A DNA stretch of 64,000 nt from assembly GCA_015501055.1 (NCBI GenBank), contig JADNYV010000048.1, forward strand, positions 1 through 64,000, read 5' to 3'. Below the pieces are notes generated by a model, which was not told the origin of the DNA, ran no database searches, and saw only the letters and a list, made by a program, of their open reading frames with translations. The stretch is from Mucidula mucida. Its lineage: Eukaryota; Basidiomycota; Agaricomycetes; Agaricales; Physalacriaceae. This document shows positions 32,804 through 46,208 of this stretch, piece by piece (positions within the stretch are counted from its first letter, which is position 1; every line of letters begins with the position of its first letter). A program made the position numbers and the translations under genes.

Positions 32804-33184
32804 TTACTTGCAAGCGTTGAAACCTTGGTTGAACCCAGCGTTGAAGCCCTGGTTATAGGCGTCGCCGTTGCTGCCAGTGCAGGTGAGCTGGCGCTCTTCT
32901 CTGAATACCCAAGTTTTAGCTGCCTGCTAGACCACGAGTTGATGAAAAATACGAACACGTCGCGCTTGCCGTTGCCAGCAGAGCTACATCCAGCACCATA
33001 GCCGGTGGTGTAACCTTGGTTGAAGCAGTCATCCCAGACGCCACGGGCGCTAGAAAGGATGTCAAAGACATTACGGGCGGCGGGGAGGGAGCACGTACGC
33101 GATGCCTTCAGCTGGAGCTGGGGAAGCATACACAGACGCGGTGAAAGCCAGAGCGAGGGTGATGAGAGTAGTGAAGAATTGCAT
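32804..33184 (-). CDS. Small secreted cysteine-containing protein
   Basis: Three exons on the minus strand, 33184-33099, 33049-32959 and 32887-32804, encode 86 residues. The first about 20 residues form a signal peptide (M-Q-F-F-T-T-L-I-T-L-A-L-A-F-T-A-S-V-Y-A) followed by S-P-A-P-A. The mature part has four cysteines and two related halves: D-C-F-N-Q-G-Y-T-T-G-Y and a Y-N-Q-G-F-N-A-G-F-N-Q-G-F run ending A-C-K. Small secreted proteins of this size are candidates for effector or surface roles, but no family is recognised. The second intron (71 nt) could use another acceptor. A decayed paralogue lies near 49.5 kb. Confidence 0.7.
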
Positions 33185-33939
33185 GATGAGGAACTTGTTC
33201 TTGTTCTTGCTATGAGGGGAACTCGAGGTGAGATATCGATTCAAGAAAAGTTCTTTGGCTTTTATACAGCGCTCCAGCAGTTTTCTTTGGGGAGAGCTTC
33301 GCGCCTGCATCGCTATAGTAAGGCGCTGAGGCCTCGCCTCATCGCCGAGACGTGAAACTCCAGACCGACCAACAGTAATCGCCCAAATAGACGAGGAAAC
33401 GCTGATCTTGGTCATTTGTTAGAAGTCAGGCGATCCTCCAGTATTGGCGCCATGTTGTGTTTCCGCTCAGTCTTACGGTACTTCTGAAACATCCAGACCG
33501 ACATCGCCGATAATAGACCTCCAAATTTCAGGAAGTGATCCATTCATTGCTATGGCGCGACGACAAGGAGGGAAGTACTTCTTGTTTTGGCTGAAGAGAC
33601 AACTTCTGTTTGCGTAGGCGGTCATGACTCTATGAACATCAACTTGCCATCACTAAATCCTTCGGCTGAGAGTCGCATCATGCCAATCATCAAAGGATCC
33701 CTCGGCTCTCATAGCGCCCAATATCGAGACTTGAATCCTATACAATTCCGAGACAGGACTTTGGCCGAGCGCTAGGCTCTTAGCATGCCAAAAATAGCCG
33801 TTAGTATTGAATCACAGGATTCGCGTCTGACAATCCGGACATAGGCTGGTGAAACGACACTGTCCTGGCGTCTACTTATCATTCCTACTCAATAAATTTG
33901 TACGTTATGTTCTTTGGTTTCAAGGTGTAGCGCGGACCA
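33185..33939. other. Upstream region of the small secreted protein gene
   Basis: No gene recognised. A TTTTATACAG-like AT-rich site at about 33259 may be part of the minus-strand promoter. Confidence 0.4.
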
Positions 33940-34330
33940 TCATGACTCCTGGACGTTGTGCAGACGCTGAAGGTGTGGTTTGATGTTGGAGTACCTGGTG
34001 AGCAGGACTTCATCGTCTAGGGTGTAGAATTGCCATCTGAACTCATCTTTAGAACACGGTCAAACAACACACATCATTATTGAACTAACCTTTTGGTTTT
34101 GATATTTGGGTCAAACTGAGATATAGTCTCATAGAGCATAGGTACTTGTTTTTCTGGGTCCATCTCAACGCGCTGGCTGACCAAAGGGCGAGAGTCTTGC
34201 CAAGAGTTATTGAACGACAGAGTTTTGTGTTCTGCCACGTGGCTTGCGCGTGGCGGGTATTGGAAACTTCAAAACCCTCATCCGATAGGTATCTACTCAG
34301 TCTCCTCCACCTGATCCTACGCACCCCATC
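33940..34330 (-). pseudogene. Uncharacterised gene remnant, related to 49790-50148
   Basis: On the minus strand two coding-like stretches, about 34330-34090 and 34046-33940, flank a short intron-like gap. They read M-D-P-E-K-Q-V-P-M-L-Y-E-T and E-F-R-W-Q-F-Y-T-L-D-D-E, ending at a TGA at 33940. A clear homologue in the opposite orientation lies at 49790-50148. I could not make the splice junction keep phase, so I treat it as decayed. The function is not recognised. Confidence 0.5.
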
Positions 34331-34934
34331 TGCCGGCAGTGGCTCTAACATTCCACACAAGTTCAACCGAAACAACTGTTGGAGAGAGGCTTTATTGATT
34401 CTACTGCCTGAGAATACACTGGCTTTTATACTACTGCTACAATACTAGAATGTTCTACATAAGTGTCCATATGAGGATGTCCATGAGTAAGAAGAAACGG
34501 GGAGAATCTAGGAGAACAGTCGGGCAGGTCATGCTGACTAACGAGGCGCGCCGGATCATGCGCAACCTCGGGAACGTCGGCTTGCCTGGGAATCTAACAA
34601 CAACGTGACCAAGGCGCCTGGCGATGTCATGATGAACGATTCTGGAACTGCATATGTCCTCTCATGTCCAGAGACTTCTTAAGACGTGTTACCGTATCAT
34701 AGACGTCTCCACAGAGTGGCAAGGGCTATTAGCTTGAATTTCATCAGCACATCTAGGCAAGTAACCGCCTCCCCGCAACGCACAAGTCCATTTCATGCGT
34801 TTGTTTTCTCATCATCGTGCGCGACGAGTCAAGCAATATCTATGCTTCCAATACGTCCCACACCTGAAATCACGACAAAGCGCAAAGACGAGTTCGATAA
34901 GATTCGCAAACGAGAAGTTAAATTGTCGTACATC
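34331..34934. other. Intergenic, no gene recognised
   Basis: Short ORFs only; includes the 3' flank of DPM1. The plus-strand ORF running over 34686-35153 overlaps DPM1 antisense and is not credible. Confidence 0.45.
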
Positions 34935-36241
<1,307 letters not shown>

Positions 36242-37421
36242 ATGCGCCAACTGAGGGCTGAGCAGGAGGTGATAAACAAAGAATACGAGAGATGCGAGAG
36301 TCTCGTGAGTACGCTTCGTACTGTACCATGCGAGATTTGGGCACACATCTTCTCGTACTTTTGTGAATCTCCGGATCAATTGCACTTTTCAGAGCGCAAT
36401 GCATTCTCCCCACACAGGATGTTGTGGACCATCAGTCAGGTGTGCCAGGCATGGCGCAACATTGCGTTCTCCGTCCCTTTGCTCTGGTCATACATGGACC
36501 TCACATTTCCAGCGGACAGCCAGAGAGAGATTGATGTTTACATGTTGGAGAGGATTCTTCGCCTGTCGCGTCAATATCCATTGCACATCGTACTATGCAA
36601 CTCGCTCGATGTCGGCTGCTCTTTCGGACCGTCTTTCAGAAATCTTATGCTCGGAAAAATCTTTGCGGAATCTCATCACTGGCGGTCCGTAGAACTGATC
36701 GAGGACTGGGCGGACTCAGAAGTTCTTTGTCCTGCTGAGACTCTGTACGGTCGCCTTCCCCTCCTCGAATCATCTCTGGCAGGGTCAAGCGGGTGGCGCG
36801 GTTAGAGAACTAGAAGCGGAGGATCAGCCTGTAATATCGGTCTTCGACGATTGTCCGCGCCTCTTGAGAGTGAAATTCACTGGAGGACGTCGGGTCATTA
36901 ACCTACCATGGACCCAGATTACGGAATTGGACATTGAAGACACGGATAGCTGTTGGCTCGAGGCTGATTGCATTTCATATGTCCGCTCGCTCCGCCATTG
37001 TCCTTCGCTCAAGGCCCTCCACATGACGCCCTTTGATTATGATGAGGAAGAGGAAGTCGCATCCGAAATCACGACGCTCGACTGCCTTCACAAACTCGAT
37101 ACAGTATGCGCTCGACTTCTGAACCACCTTACGGTGCCTCATCTACAGGAAGCGATTCTTCGAAAGGATATGCGATGGGAAACCTGGGCCGCGTTTGATG
37201 CGTTCTTTGGCCTCATTAGTCGGTCTCATTGCGCACAGAGCATCACCAGTCTAACAATTGATGATATCGCGCTGCCCACCGGAGCCCACTGGGGGCTTCA
37301 CACCTTGTTGATTAGCACGATGAATATCGCCCACCTTACACTTCGGTTGAGCATGTCGCTCTCCAGACCCTCTGTGGACGAGATTCATGCCCTCCTAATG
37401 CTGCACTCATGGCGGAGGTGA
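36242..37421 (+). pseudogene. F-box protein with a frame break
   Basis: The first frame (36242-36805) carries a coiled N-terminus and a typical basidiomycete F-box (L-R-T-V-P-C-E-I-W-A-H-I-F-S-Y-F, then V-C-Q-A-W-R-N-I-A). The second frame (about 36800-37421) continues with LRR-like strands (A-V-R-E-L-E-A-E-D-Q-P, L-P-W-T-Q-I-T-E-L-D-I-E). The change of frame falls between about 36765 and 36805. No intron of normal length fits there, so a frameshift is likely. The start is uncertain because the frame is open upstream to about 36051 without an ATG. Either a pseudogene or a sequence error. Confidence 0.65.
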
Positions 37422-37621
37422 CTCTTATAATGCTTAATCTGCTATACATACCTGGTACCATATAGTGGCCAATGTTGGGCCTATATAATAAACAAACGGG
37501 CGAAGAAATAGACTGGAAATATAATTCAGGCGCAATATCACTACGTAGATGAATAGGCTGCGTAAGTAGTATGAGAGATAACCAAAGATCAGTACGCCCG
37601 CGTAGCTATATGAACGTATAT

Positions 37622-38953
37622 TCAAGATACATGGGGCAGAGGAGGTAGCCAATATGGGCCCTTCCACCATTTCCAGTCAGTCTCCATTCCAGGACGAGAT
37701 TTATAGTCAGTGTTAAGCGTCACCAATAGCTTTCCCTCACTCTCCATCTCCGCTAGCCCTCCTTCTCTCATGATATCCACGTCTCGGCTCGAACAATACA
37801 GCCGTAGCAGCTTCACATCCGGCCGCCCTCTGAGAAACTTGACGAGCTCGGATGCAAGAGCATGATCGTCTTCCAACTTGACATCGTCGATGATAAAGGT
37901 GATGAACCGGAGTGCTGGGAGGACGTTCTCCGCCGAGAGCTTGGCTATAGACTGTCGCGTCTCGGAGGGAATGGGGACTGTAATGCCATTCACGCGATTA
38001 AACGCCGCATGGGTGATGTCGATCTTGCTGAGAAGCTCCCCTTTGAGAAGGGAAAGGACCTTCAGCGTACACATCGAGCGTCCCATAAATTGTTCGATGA
38101 TATCACAAGAATCTGGCGTGGAGTCGCGCACGGCGAGGATTTCGAGTGAGGGAAGTGTGAGGGCGGTGAGGATGGATGAGTGGCGTACGCCCAGTTTGAT
38201 GACCTGGGGGAGGACGACAGGGGACGCTGCGGTGTCTCGCACAACGTCTTGGTTGCAGCTAAGATGAATTTCAGTGACGAATTTGTAGCTCGAGATATGA
38301 TGTACGTCGCGCAGAGACGCTAGTCTCGCGCCGACATGAGTAAGGGTGGTCCCCTCAGCAGGAGCTGCCTTGAAAGAAGTCAAAGGAAAGTCTGCTTTCT
38401 GAAGGTTCGGTGCGCGCAGGAGAGTATCCGTGAATCGATGTTCTACCTGCACGACACTGGAACGAAATGGGGATTGACGTTTCATATAAAATTCCTCGAG
38501 TAGCGGCAGCCTGCCTCGAACACGACTCTTCAAATCGAGTTCGGTATCGGTGACGGACAGGTATCCATCCGTGGTGAGATTCATCTCCATGACCTTCCAA
38601 CGACGTGAATGCTGTACAAGTAGGTCAAGGATGTTTCTCAAGACGGCGCGATCTTGGACTCCCCGAATGCTTACGCCGATGCGCAATGGATGATCTCTAG
38701 AACGATGTAAATGTTCGCGTAGAGCGTCGACCGTAGATTGAGCGGGGGAGTCGGGTGGGGTGACGATGAGGGAAGACCATAACGACGACGTGGAAAGGAC
38801 AAGAGTCCTCCAAGACGAACAGACGCGTCCCAAAATCCACGGCGGGGATTGAGTGTCAAGGCTATTACGTGGATGCTGGCAAAGTATCTCAAATATGTCC
38901 AGCACTATTTCGGTCGGGAGGCCAGCAACATTGAACGACTCCGACGTGGGCAT
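37622..38953 (-). CDS. F-box protein, basidiomycete type
   Basis: A single intact 443-residue ORF. An F-box is at residues about 10-55 (G-L-P-T-E-I-V-L-D-I-F-E-I-L, then I-L-G-R-V-C-S-S-W-R), followed by a helical linker (L-R-I-G-V-S-I) and irregular leucine-rich strands (L-T-L-P-S-L-E-I-L-A-V). The C-terminus is W-K-W-W-K-G-P-Y-W, a Trp-rich end often seen in these families. Predicted SCF adaptor. It is convergent with the broken F-box gene at 36242-37421, which has a related layout, suggesting a local inverted duplication of an old F-box gene. Confidence 0.85.
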   Translation of the reverse strand: MPTSESFNVAGLPTEIVLDIFEILCQHPRNSLDTQSPPWILGRVCSSWRTLVLSTSSLWSSLIVTPPDSPAQSTVDALREHLHRSRDHPLRIGVSIRGVQDRAVLRNILDLLVQHSRRWKVMEMNLTTDGYLSVTDTELDLKSRVRGRLPLLEEFYMKRQSPFRSSVVQVEHRFTDTLLRAPNLQKADFPLTSFKAAPAEGTTLTHVGARLASLRDVHHISSYKFVTEIHLSCNQDVVRDTAASPVVLPQVIKLGVRHSSILTALTLPSLEILAVRDSTPDSCDIIEQFMGRSMCTLKVLSLLKGELLSKIDITHAAFNRVNGITVPIPSETRQSIAKLSAENVLPALRFITFIIDDVKLEDDHALASELVKFLRGRPDVKLLRLYCSSRDVDIMREGGLAEMESEGKLLVTLNTDYKSRPGMETDWKWWKGPYWLPPLPHVS

Positions 38954-40773
38954 GCTGATCCTGTCGCTATCAAGGGCGTCAAAGATATCATAGTCGTACA
39001 GGTATGAGGTACGACTGACCCTCCCATTTTGATGCCACTTTCAGTCTCTAGACGGGAATTGGGTGAAGGACCATGAGGGCAGGAGGGAAGGGAAAGAGCC
39101 ACGTGATCATGACCTGCTTCTTTTCCGCCTTCAACTTCAAGCAACCTTGACGGATATTCTGATTGGCATGGGCCAACAAGCGGCGGGGCACAAATATTTG
39201 CCTCGTTTATCTGCAAGGCAGGAATCATCTGCTTTTTGAACTCCAACAGCAATTCTCGCAAATTGGCACGCGCGCGACGCCTTCCAGTGCAGAAACACCC
39301 CATGATAAGTTGAAAGCTGAACTGTTTGCTCAACCGGAACCTAGCGAAACACCTCTGGCGCCAACGGGATAACTGGTGAACGCAGGCTGGATCCCTTTGA
39401 ATGGCTCATCATACCCTACCTAGACGACATCTCATGCTTATTCCCACCGCTAATCGCAGTACTATGTCAATCAGCAAGCTCACATCCATTCGTTAACTCT
39501 ATCATCTCCTACCCGTTGTCCTGTCTCTTTTGATAGACCTACCTTCGTATCTGAGCAGAGTTTTTGGACTTCTTGGCAGCCATCACCTCGCTCGCGGACG
39601 TAATTTCACTACGATGCTTCAAGGACGGTGGTCTTGCGGCCAATACTCGATTATACAGACGGTGTGGTTCTTTTGATGATGCAAAGTTCAATGGTCTGAC
39701 AAGTTGGACTAACGCATTTTTAAAGTGTTTGAGGCGAAGCACTTCGGACTCGAGGAGTACTCCCGCTACAATCACAACGTCCCGGTCCATTGCGCTGATT
39801 CATTCACAAGCGAACCTGCAGCCGCCACTCCTAGCGGAAGCTCTCTTCGCCCGACTCTGGCTCAATCTCGTCCTCTTGTGACATTCGCCGAACTTGGGTG
39901 CAAACTTGCACAAACTCTCTTGGTTTCGTGGGTTGTCGCGTTTGTAGGCCTAACGTGATTGATAATCATGTACGCATTGAGCTTCGAAACGATAGATGTC
40001 TTAATTGTTAAGTCTTTGTTGTGGCGTTGATTCTTGGGATTTCCAAAACACGTTACCCCCAACGTATCATACAAAAGTGTTTGAACGTATGTATCCCGGC
40101 ACTTGAGCTTGAACTAATGGGAAACTACCAGGCATATGTGTCTGAAGTCATGACACCCGGGCCAGACTCAGGTCCTCGTTCCTCTGGCCTAAGAGACTCT
40201 GCCACGCCAAGTCATAAGGACGTGTATTACGTATGCATGCGATATACATTTGGGGACACCCGATTAGGAAGTCGCGCGTCCTGCTCGCAACCTCCATCTC
40301 GCTCGCTCTTTTTCTTCCCAATCACCGACTCCCTTTACGTGGTGGGTTGTCTAGATCCGTGTCCAACAGGTCCATTTCCACCTTCTACCTGATTTTTCGG
40401 CTGCCCAAGGTGGTTCTTTCCCCACCACACCCTGGTGTGGCGTCACCGCGCGCGCGCGCACTCCAGCTCTCCCCCTCCGCCAAGCACACGGTAATTCCGG
40501 CCTCTCCTATCTCCTCATGCATCCGGTCGCCACTTAGCTGGTCGAAAATCTACCCCACTGTAAACACACGAATAAAGCTCAAAGGCCCATGAATCCTTAA
40601 GACCTGCTTTCGCTTTTTGCTGTATGGACTTACTGGTAACTATCAGCTAACCAGATCTTCAGCACTTCAGCGCTTCAGTTGCAATAAACGCGCCCTCGGC
40701 TTCCGGCCCGATCTCCGCCTAAATCGGTTATCCTAGGGTTAGGTCCACGATTTTTCATCATGACCACCACAAC
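38954..40773. other. 1.8-kb gene-poor region
   Basis: ORFs up to about 140 codons on both strands, but none resembles a known protein and no splice chain was convincing. It contains the CG repeat CGCGCGCGCG at about 40448 and a CGTGTATTACGTATGCATGC stretch. Confidence 0.4.
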
Positions 40774-42316
40774 ATGGAAGCACAGCTAAAAGAGGTTCGG
40801 CAATGCGCATCTCGTCGTTCGGTTGCTGAGTCTCTGTAGATTGTTCCTTTTCTCCGCGACAAAAACCCTCAAGTACGACAAATTGCCCTGTCGACGCTAC
40901 TGCCACAGACAGCCAAGGATGCGCCTCAAAGGAATATCTTTTTGGCTGGATTGTCATCGGGCGGATTGCAGAAACCGAAAGAGGCGGATATATTGAGAGA
41001 CTTGAAGCTCCTGTGTCGTGATCAGCTCGTGAGTGTCCGTCGCATTGGTTTATGTCGACTGACGAGGTGCCGAGGCCATAGCCCATGACGCCTTCAAAGC
41101 GCTGATCAATCTATCGGACTCGCCCACTGTTGTCCAAATCCTCTCAGAATCATCCTTTCTCAACTTTATCATTTCTTACATGATCGTAAGTACGGTCCTG
41201 TTTTGCGTCCAACGCCAGCCAATACATTTGTCAGAATCCCGATGCAATTCTCGCGGACCTGGCTTCTATGCTCTTATCGAATCTCTCGTCCTCGTCGACA
41301 GCCTGTTCAGCAATAATACCTATGAAGGTGAACGTAATCGCCAGCCCAAAGGTTAAGAACTCGTTTTACCTCACTCAGTCTCGATGTGGATCATGTCCAG
41401 CGCCAGTCCCATACCCTTCGGGAGAAGCCACGGACGAGTTGGCTCTCCCTCTACTTTTGGATGCGTTTGTTCAAGGCGCGGCTACAGCTGAAACCGAGGA
41501 CCTCTCCAAGCGTACCCGAAAGGGCAGCCTACATTTCCTTGCAAGTGTGTTTGCCAACGTCGCATCGTCCTCCCTTGGAAGAAGCTTCTTCTTCACTCCC
41601 CACCCTTCCCATTTTCTCAAACCTGCCGCAAACGTCGAGTATCCTCTCGCGAAGATTATATCCTTTACCGAACATAAAGATACCATACGGAGAGGTGGCG
41701 TAGCTTCCGTCATCAAGTAAGTTTGCGTTTGGGTTTCGTGATTTCTCATCAAACGTTGTAGAAATTGTGCATTTCAATCCGCTGGGCATCGAGCCCTCCT
41801 CACGCCCGAAGACACCTTGGTATCGGTGCCGCCTTCGAAAGCGGAAGGACCGGGGATTGACGTGCTCCCGTACCTGCTTCTCCCTTTAGCAGGGCCAGAA
41901 GAGTTTGATTTAGAGGACATGGAAAAGCTACCAGAGGCGGTCCAGTTCTTGCCGCCCGAAAAGACACGAGAGGTGGATCAGGTCATTCGACTGATGCATA
42001 TCGAAACGCTTCTTTTATTGTGCCATACGCGCTGGGGACGTGATTATTTGAGGGAACACGGCGTTTATGAGATTATCAGGGTTACTCATGAGAACGAAAC
42101 CGTTGACAAGGTTTGTTACGAACCCCATGTATGTGTGGTCGCTCATGCGATCTTTAGATCTCGGAACACATTGAGCGTCTCGTGAACTTGTTGAAGGGGG
42201 ACGAACCGTCGTCGCATGTAGAGGAGGTGGATGAGATAACCACTAGTTTGGACGCCGTTGATCTTAAAGCGGGGGATGAAGACGACGACGAAGATAATAA
42301 GATTGAAGAGGTGTAA
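40774..42316 (+). CDS. HGH1: Protein HGH1 homologue (armadillo-type chaperone cofactor)
   Basis: Six exons: 40774-40794, 40840-41028, 41075-41185, 41235-41716, 41762-42110 and 42158-42316, all in phase, giving up to 436 residues. The N-terminus (I-V-P-F-L-R-D-K-N-P-Q-V-R-Q-I-A-L) and the C-terminal D-V-L-P-Y-L-L-L-P-L-A-G-P-E-E-F with L-L-L-L-C-H-T-R-W-G-R are hallmarks of HGH1. The tail is acidic. In yeast HGH1 helps the chaperonin TRiC fold elongation factor 2. The first exon encodes only seven residues. Within exon 4, 41329-41379 (17 codons, GTGAAC to CAG) could be a further in-phase intron; splicing it would give 419 residues, closer to the family. Confidence 0.9.
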
Positions 42317-43555
42317 CACGTCTGCGGTGAGTCTTTGTCTTTTCCTTAACGAGGTACTGTATTGACATGCGCTGTTCACAGTATTATACAACTGTATTTT
42401 TATCGTCTTCTGACGCAGAATATTCGAGAATATTCGCTTTGGGTTCGTGACCGCTTTGAATACCATATTTGAATTGAACTAGCTCTTCGACGCCATCTGA
42501 TCAGACCTGAATCAGACGTTCTTGTAGGTGCTCAAGGTACGGTACCGTTATAGCCCGGGTCTCCAGTGTTGACACTGCATGTAGATTTTGAAGTCTTCAC
42601 TTCCGCTTCAATTTTCAAGGCCTCCTCCTATGTCGTCCTCTCCATACACGCAGACTAGCCCTCGCAGAATAAGCAATGGCGGACTTGTGCAAAAAATTCG
42701 TTGCCCACTGTTCAGCGCAGATTTCAGGAAGTGCTCTAGACTGTTACGTGGCGTTGCAAATGTGGAACAGGTTCACAACCAGTCAATATCGAGGTACGTA
42801 TACACTAGCTCAAGTCCTCCCTGACGACTGTCACGATCTTTCCGCAGGAAATACAATGTAATTCACATCAATCTGGTTCAAACATCAGGAGTCGAGGGGA
42901 AGGAGTGTGCAACCTTGTGCAACTAGGTTTCAAGATCGTTGAATTGACTCACCGCCTTGCGCAGCAGCGTTGATACCCGAATATGGCAACGAGTTCTCTC
43001 TACCCCACATTTACATGCCGATCACCGACCTGATCGTCGGCTGGATGCCAGTCGCTTGGTACGGGATGAGGATGAGGATGCGTCAGGGAATAGACGCACG
43101 CCGGCATGCATCACAGAAGCTCCAAAAGCATCAACATCAAAGCATTTGTTTAATCTTGACCATTGACGACGGTGATTTCTCATTCCATGGAATTATTGCG
43201 AACTGTTATTTTTTGCACCCTGCTCCAAGAGTTCTAAAGAAAGTGCTGATGCTCCCCTGATGCTCCTCAGCGCGCTCCAACGTCGCGAACCCCGTAACTA
43301 AGGAAAGGTCAGCTTCTCTACCTCGCTATTCCCTGCCCTGATGGATGTCGCGTATAAAAGGAGGAGGGTTTGGGGAAGACGATTCTCCAGCTTGTGTGTT
43401 CATCGTTCAAGTTTTTCGTCTCGCTCTTTTCGATCTGTGATCGTTTTTTCATTCCCTACTTTTCTTCTCCCCATCCTCGACCGCTCGTGTCCTTCTCCCT
43501 TTCGCTCAAGTGCCGCGCACATTACACGACTGCAAGCAGTTCCTTTTCGCTCAAT
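42317..43555. other. Intergenic region, possible small gene
   Basis: Possible small exons follow acceptor-like sites at about 42618 and 42966 on the plus strand, but no chain was convincing. The last about 200 bases, CT-rich with TATAAAA at 43353-43359, are the promoter and leader of the secreted repeat protein. Confidence 0.4.
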
Positions 43556-45126
43556 ATGTTGTTCAAGTACACCGTTCTTTCTCTCTTGGCCTGCGCCACG
43601 ACTGGTGCCCTCGCCGCTCCGTACCCCAAGGCGGATTTCGAGCGCGCTATGGCTCTTTCGGTGCGTTGCGGTTTTGATTTGTTACTTTGACGCTTTTGTT
43701 GATATTGTTTTTTGGACAGGCCCGTCACGGAGTATGTGAATCTCTCGAATTCAGCATGTTTGAAACTCATTTTATTTTCTTAGAACGACGGCGGCAATGG
43801 CAATGACAATGCCAACAACAACAATGCTGCCGCGGGTAACGCCGCCAACGACGGTGCCGCTGCTGACAATGGCGCTGCCGCGGATGGTACTGCTGCTGCT
43901 GGTAACGCCGCCGCGGGCGATGCTACGACGACGACCACTGGCAACGGCAAGGGCAAAAAGAACAAGAACAACAACGCTGGCGCGGCAGCTGGAGGCGCCG
44001 CTGCAGGTGATGCCGCCGCGGGCAATGCTGCCAACGATGGTGCCGCCGCGGGCAACGCTGCTAACGATGGTGCCGCCGCCGATGCTGGTACCGCCGCAGA
44101 CACTGCTGCCGCCGATGCTGGTGCAGCTGCGACTGCTGCTGGTGACGCCGCCGCGACCGCGACTGCCGCCACTACTGGCAACGGCAAGGGCAAGAAGAAC
44201 AAGAACAATAACGCAGGAGGCGCAGCTGCAGGTGATGCCGCCGCGGGCAATGCTGCCAACGATGGTGCTGCCGCTGGTGCCGCTGCCGATGCTGGTGTGA
44301 CTGCTACTGCTGCTGCTGGTGACGCCGCTGCGACCGCGACTGCCGCCACTACTGGCAACGGTAAAGGCAAAAAGAACAAGGGTAACAACAACAACAACGG
44401 TAATGCTGCTGCTGGAGGAGCTGCTGCTGCGACCGACACTGTGAGTATACTTTGTTCTCAAAATCAGATGTACGATTTTATAACATATCGACTAGGCTGC
44501 TGCCGGCGATGCTGCTGTGACTGCCACTGTAAGTGAATTTCATTTTTTCTGCCCGTCTGAGATGCTCAATTTGCGTAGGCTGCTGCTGGAACTGCTGACT
44601 GTGCGGCTACGGTGACTGTTGTAAGATTTTGGTTTTCTACGTTGGAGAAGACGTTCGCTGAGATTTCTTGATTATAGACTGAGACTGTGACCGCCGGAGC
44701 TGCTAATGCTACCGCAGCCGCAGACGCTGGTGCCGCCGCTGCGTCCGCTACTGATGTCCTCGGTGCCTCTGCTACTGATGTTGTCGATGCTGGTGCCGCC
44801 GCGTCCGCCACTGATGTTGCTGCGGGATCAACCGCGACTGACGCAGCTGCCGATGGTTCTGCTTCATCCGCCGACTCTACCGACTCATCATCAAGCGTAC
44901 GTGCTTGTCCCTTCGATGATTTAGTTGTCTAAACATGTTTTCCAGGGTTCTTCTTCCAAGAAGGAGTCTGCCTCAAAACTGCTCGGCAGCCTTCTTGACG
45001 GACTCAAGTCAAAGTGCGTTTCCCCACATCTTTGTCAACGTCTTTTTCTAACCTCGTATCGTCAGGCAAATCGGCCGACGAGGGCTTGTCGCGCGCCTTG
45101 TGTTTGACGATGAGCTTGGTCTGTAA
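43556..45126 (+). CDS. Secreted Ala/Asn/Gly-rich repeat protein
   Basis: Eight exons: 43556-43660, 43720-43731, 43784-44440, 44496-44528, 44579-44620, 44678-44896, 44946-45013 and 45066-45126, in phase, 398 residues. A signal peptide (M-L-F-K-Y-T-V-L-S-L-L-A-C-A-T-T-G-A-L-A) is followed by low-complexity Ala/Gly/Asn/Asp sequence with three G-N-G-K-G-K-K-N-K blocks, each beside T-T-T or A-A-T-T and flanked by A-A-G-D-A-A-A-G-N-A-A-N-D repeats. After Thr/Val-rich and Ser/Asp-rich parts, the protein ends in a basic amphipathic segment (S-K-L-L-G-S-L-L-D-G-L-K). The second exon is only 12 nt. I know no family; a cell-wall or matrix role is inferred from composition only. Confidence 0.75.
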
Positions 45127-46208
45127 TTGCTTTTGCCTGAGTGAAGATTGGACACTGTTTACGAGGATTTTTTTGATTTGTATCGTTATTGCATATCGTA
45201 CTACATTTACATACCAGCTGGTCGTCCTTTTACCTTGAATACACAACGATAACTCTCTTCGATGTGTGATTATTGGCGAGGCGCATTTCAAGAAGGTCCT
45301 CGATGTTCGTCTGCGCACGCCCTTCGTTTTGATTTGACGATATATATTCCTTTCATTCAACTGCATTTCTGAAGCGGCTTAGAAGAACATTGACTTACTA
45401 TGCGGTTAGGCTGCGCATTCTGCTCACAGCGTTGAAGGTTGAATCTTATCTAGTTTATAATTCGCCACATCCACACTGTAGGCTGCACACATCTACTACT
45501 GACACCTATGCGCTATACGGTCACGTCATTAATACACGAGCTATTCCGGCGAACTTACGGTTTACTCGTGATTGACCTTCACTGGACGGACACCCACAGT
45601 GTGAAAATGAACATGTAGACAAGTATCTGCAAGGCAGGCCTTGTAAAGAAACGAGTATCGAATCGACAACGAATGAAGTCTGAAATAGGCATCGGCCGAT
45701 GAAGACAAGGCAGACATTCGCCATTCACGTCGCGCAATGCGAATATGAGCATCGTCAGCTACCGACCGTGGACAGTCGCGCTGCACGGAATCCACGTCTG
45801 TGTGAACAAGTGACCGCCTAGCAGGAGCACCGACCGTAGCTGTCACACGCTCGACGTACGAGTGAATACTCATTGAGAAAGTTCCAACGAAGCGTCGCTG
45901 TGAATAGAGATCAAGAATGTCTTCAGCTTACAAGTCGATAAACCCGACAACGCCGGATACCGCGACAGCAAATGGATATGACCGGTTGCGTACAATCGGT
46001 TGGAACTGGAAAACAACGGAAGGGAAGCTCGCCTAAGCGCGTCGAGGACCAGGAATATCCTTAAATATTCATGACCGTCAAAAGCTTGGACCATAGAAAG
46101 AACAAGACGAGCTTGATGGAACGATAGAGGGTTCGTGTTGTATGGGAGCGGATAGGCGGAAACCAATGTGAGAAGAGCGAGATTATGAGGTGTCATATTA
46201 CACAGCAA
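45127..46208. other. Intergenic between convergent genes
   Basis: ORFs up to 120 codons without recognisable products. It should hold the 3' UTRs of the secreted repeat protein gene and GRX5. Confidence 0.45.

Noticed and set aside
39564..39958. Overlapping 105- and 77-codon plus-strand ORFs
   Set aside because: No motif, no splice support, and the composition resembles the surrounding non-coding sequence.
43772..44461. Long antisense ORFs (219 and 229 codons) opposite the secreted repeat protein
   Set aside because: They are mirror images of the GC-rich Ala/Gly repeats; the plus strand has the signal peptide and consistent splicing.
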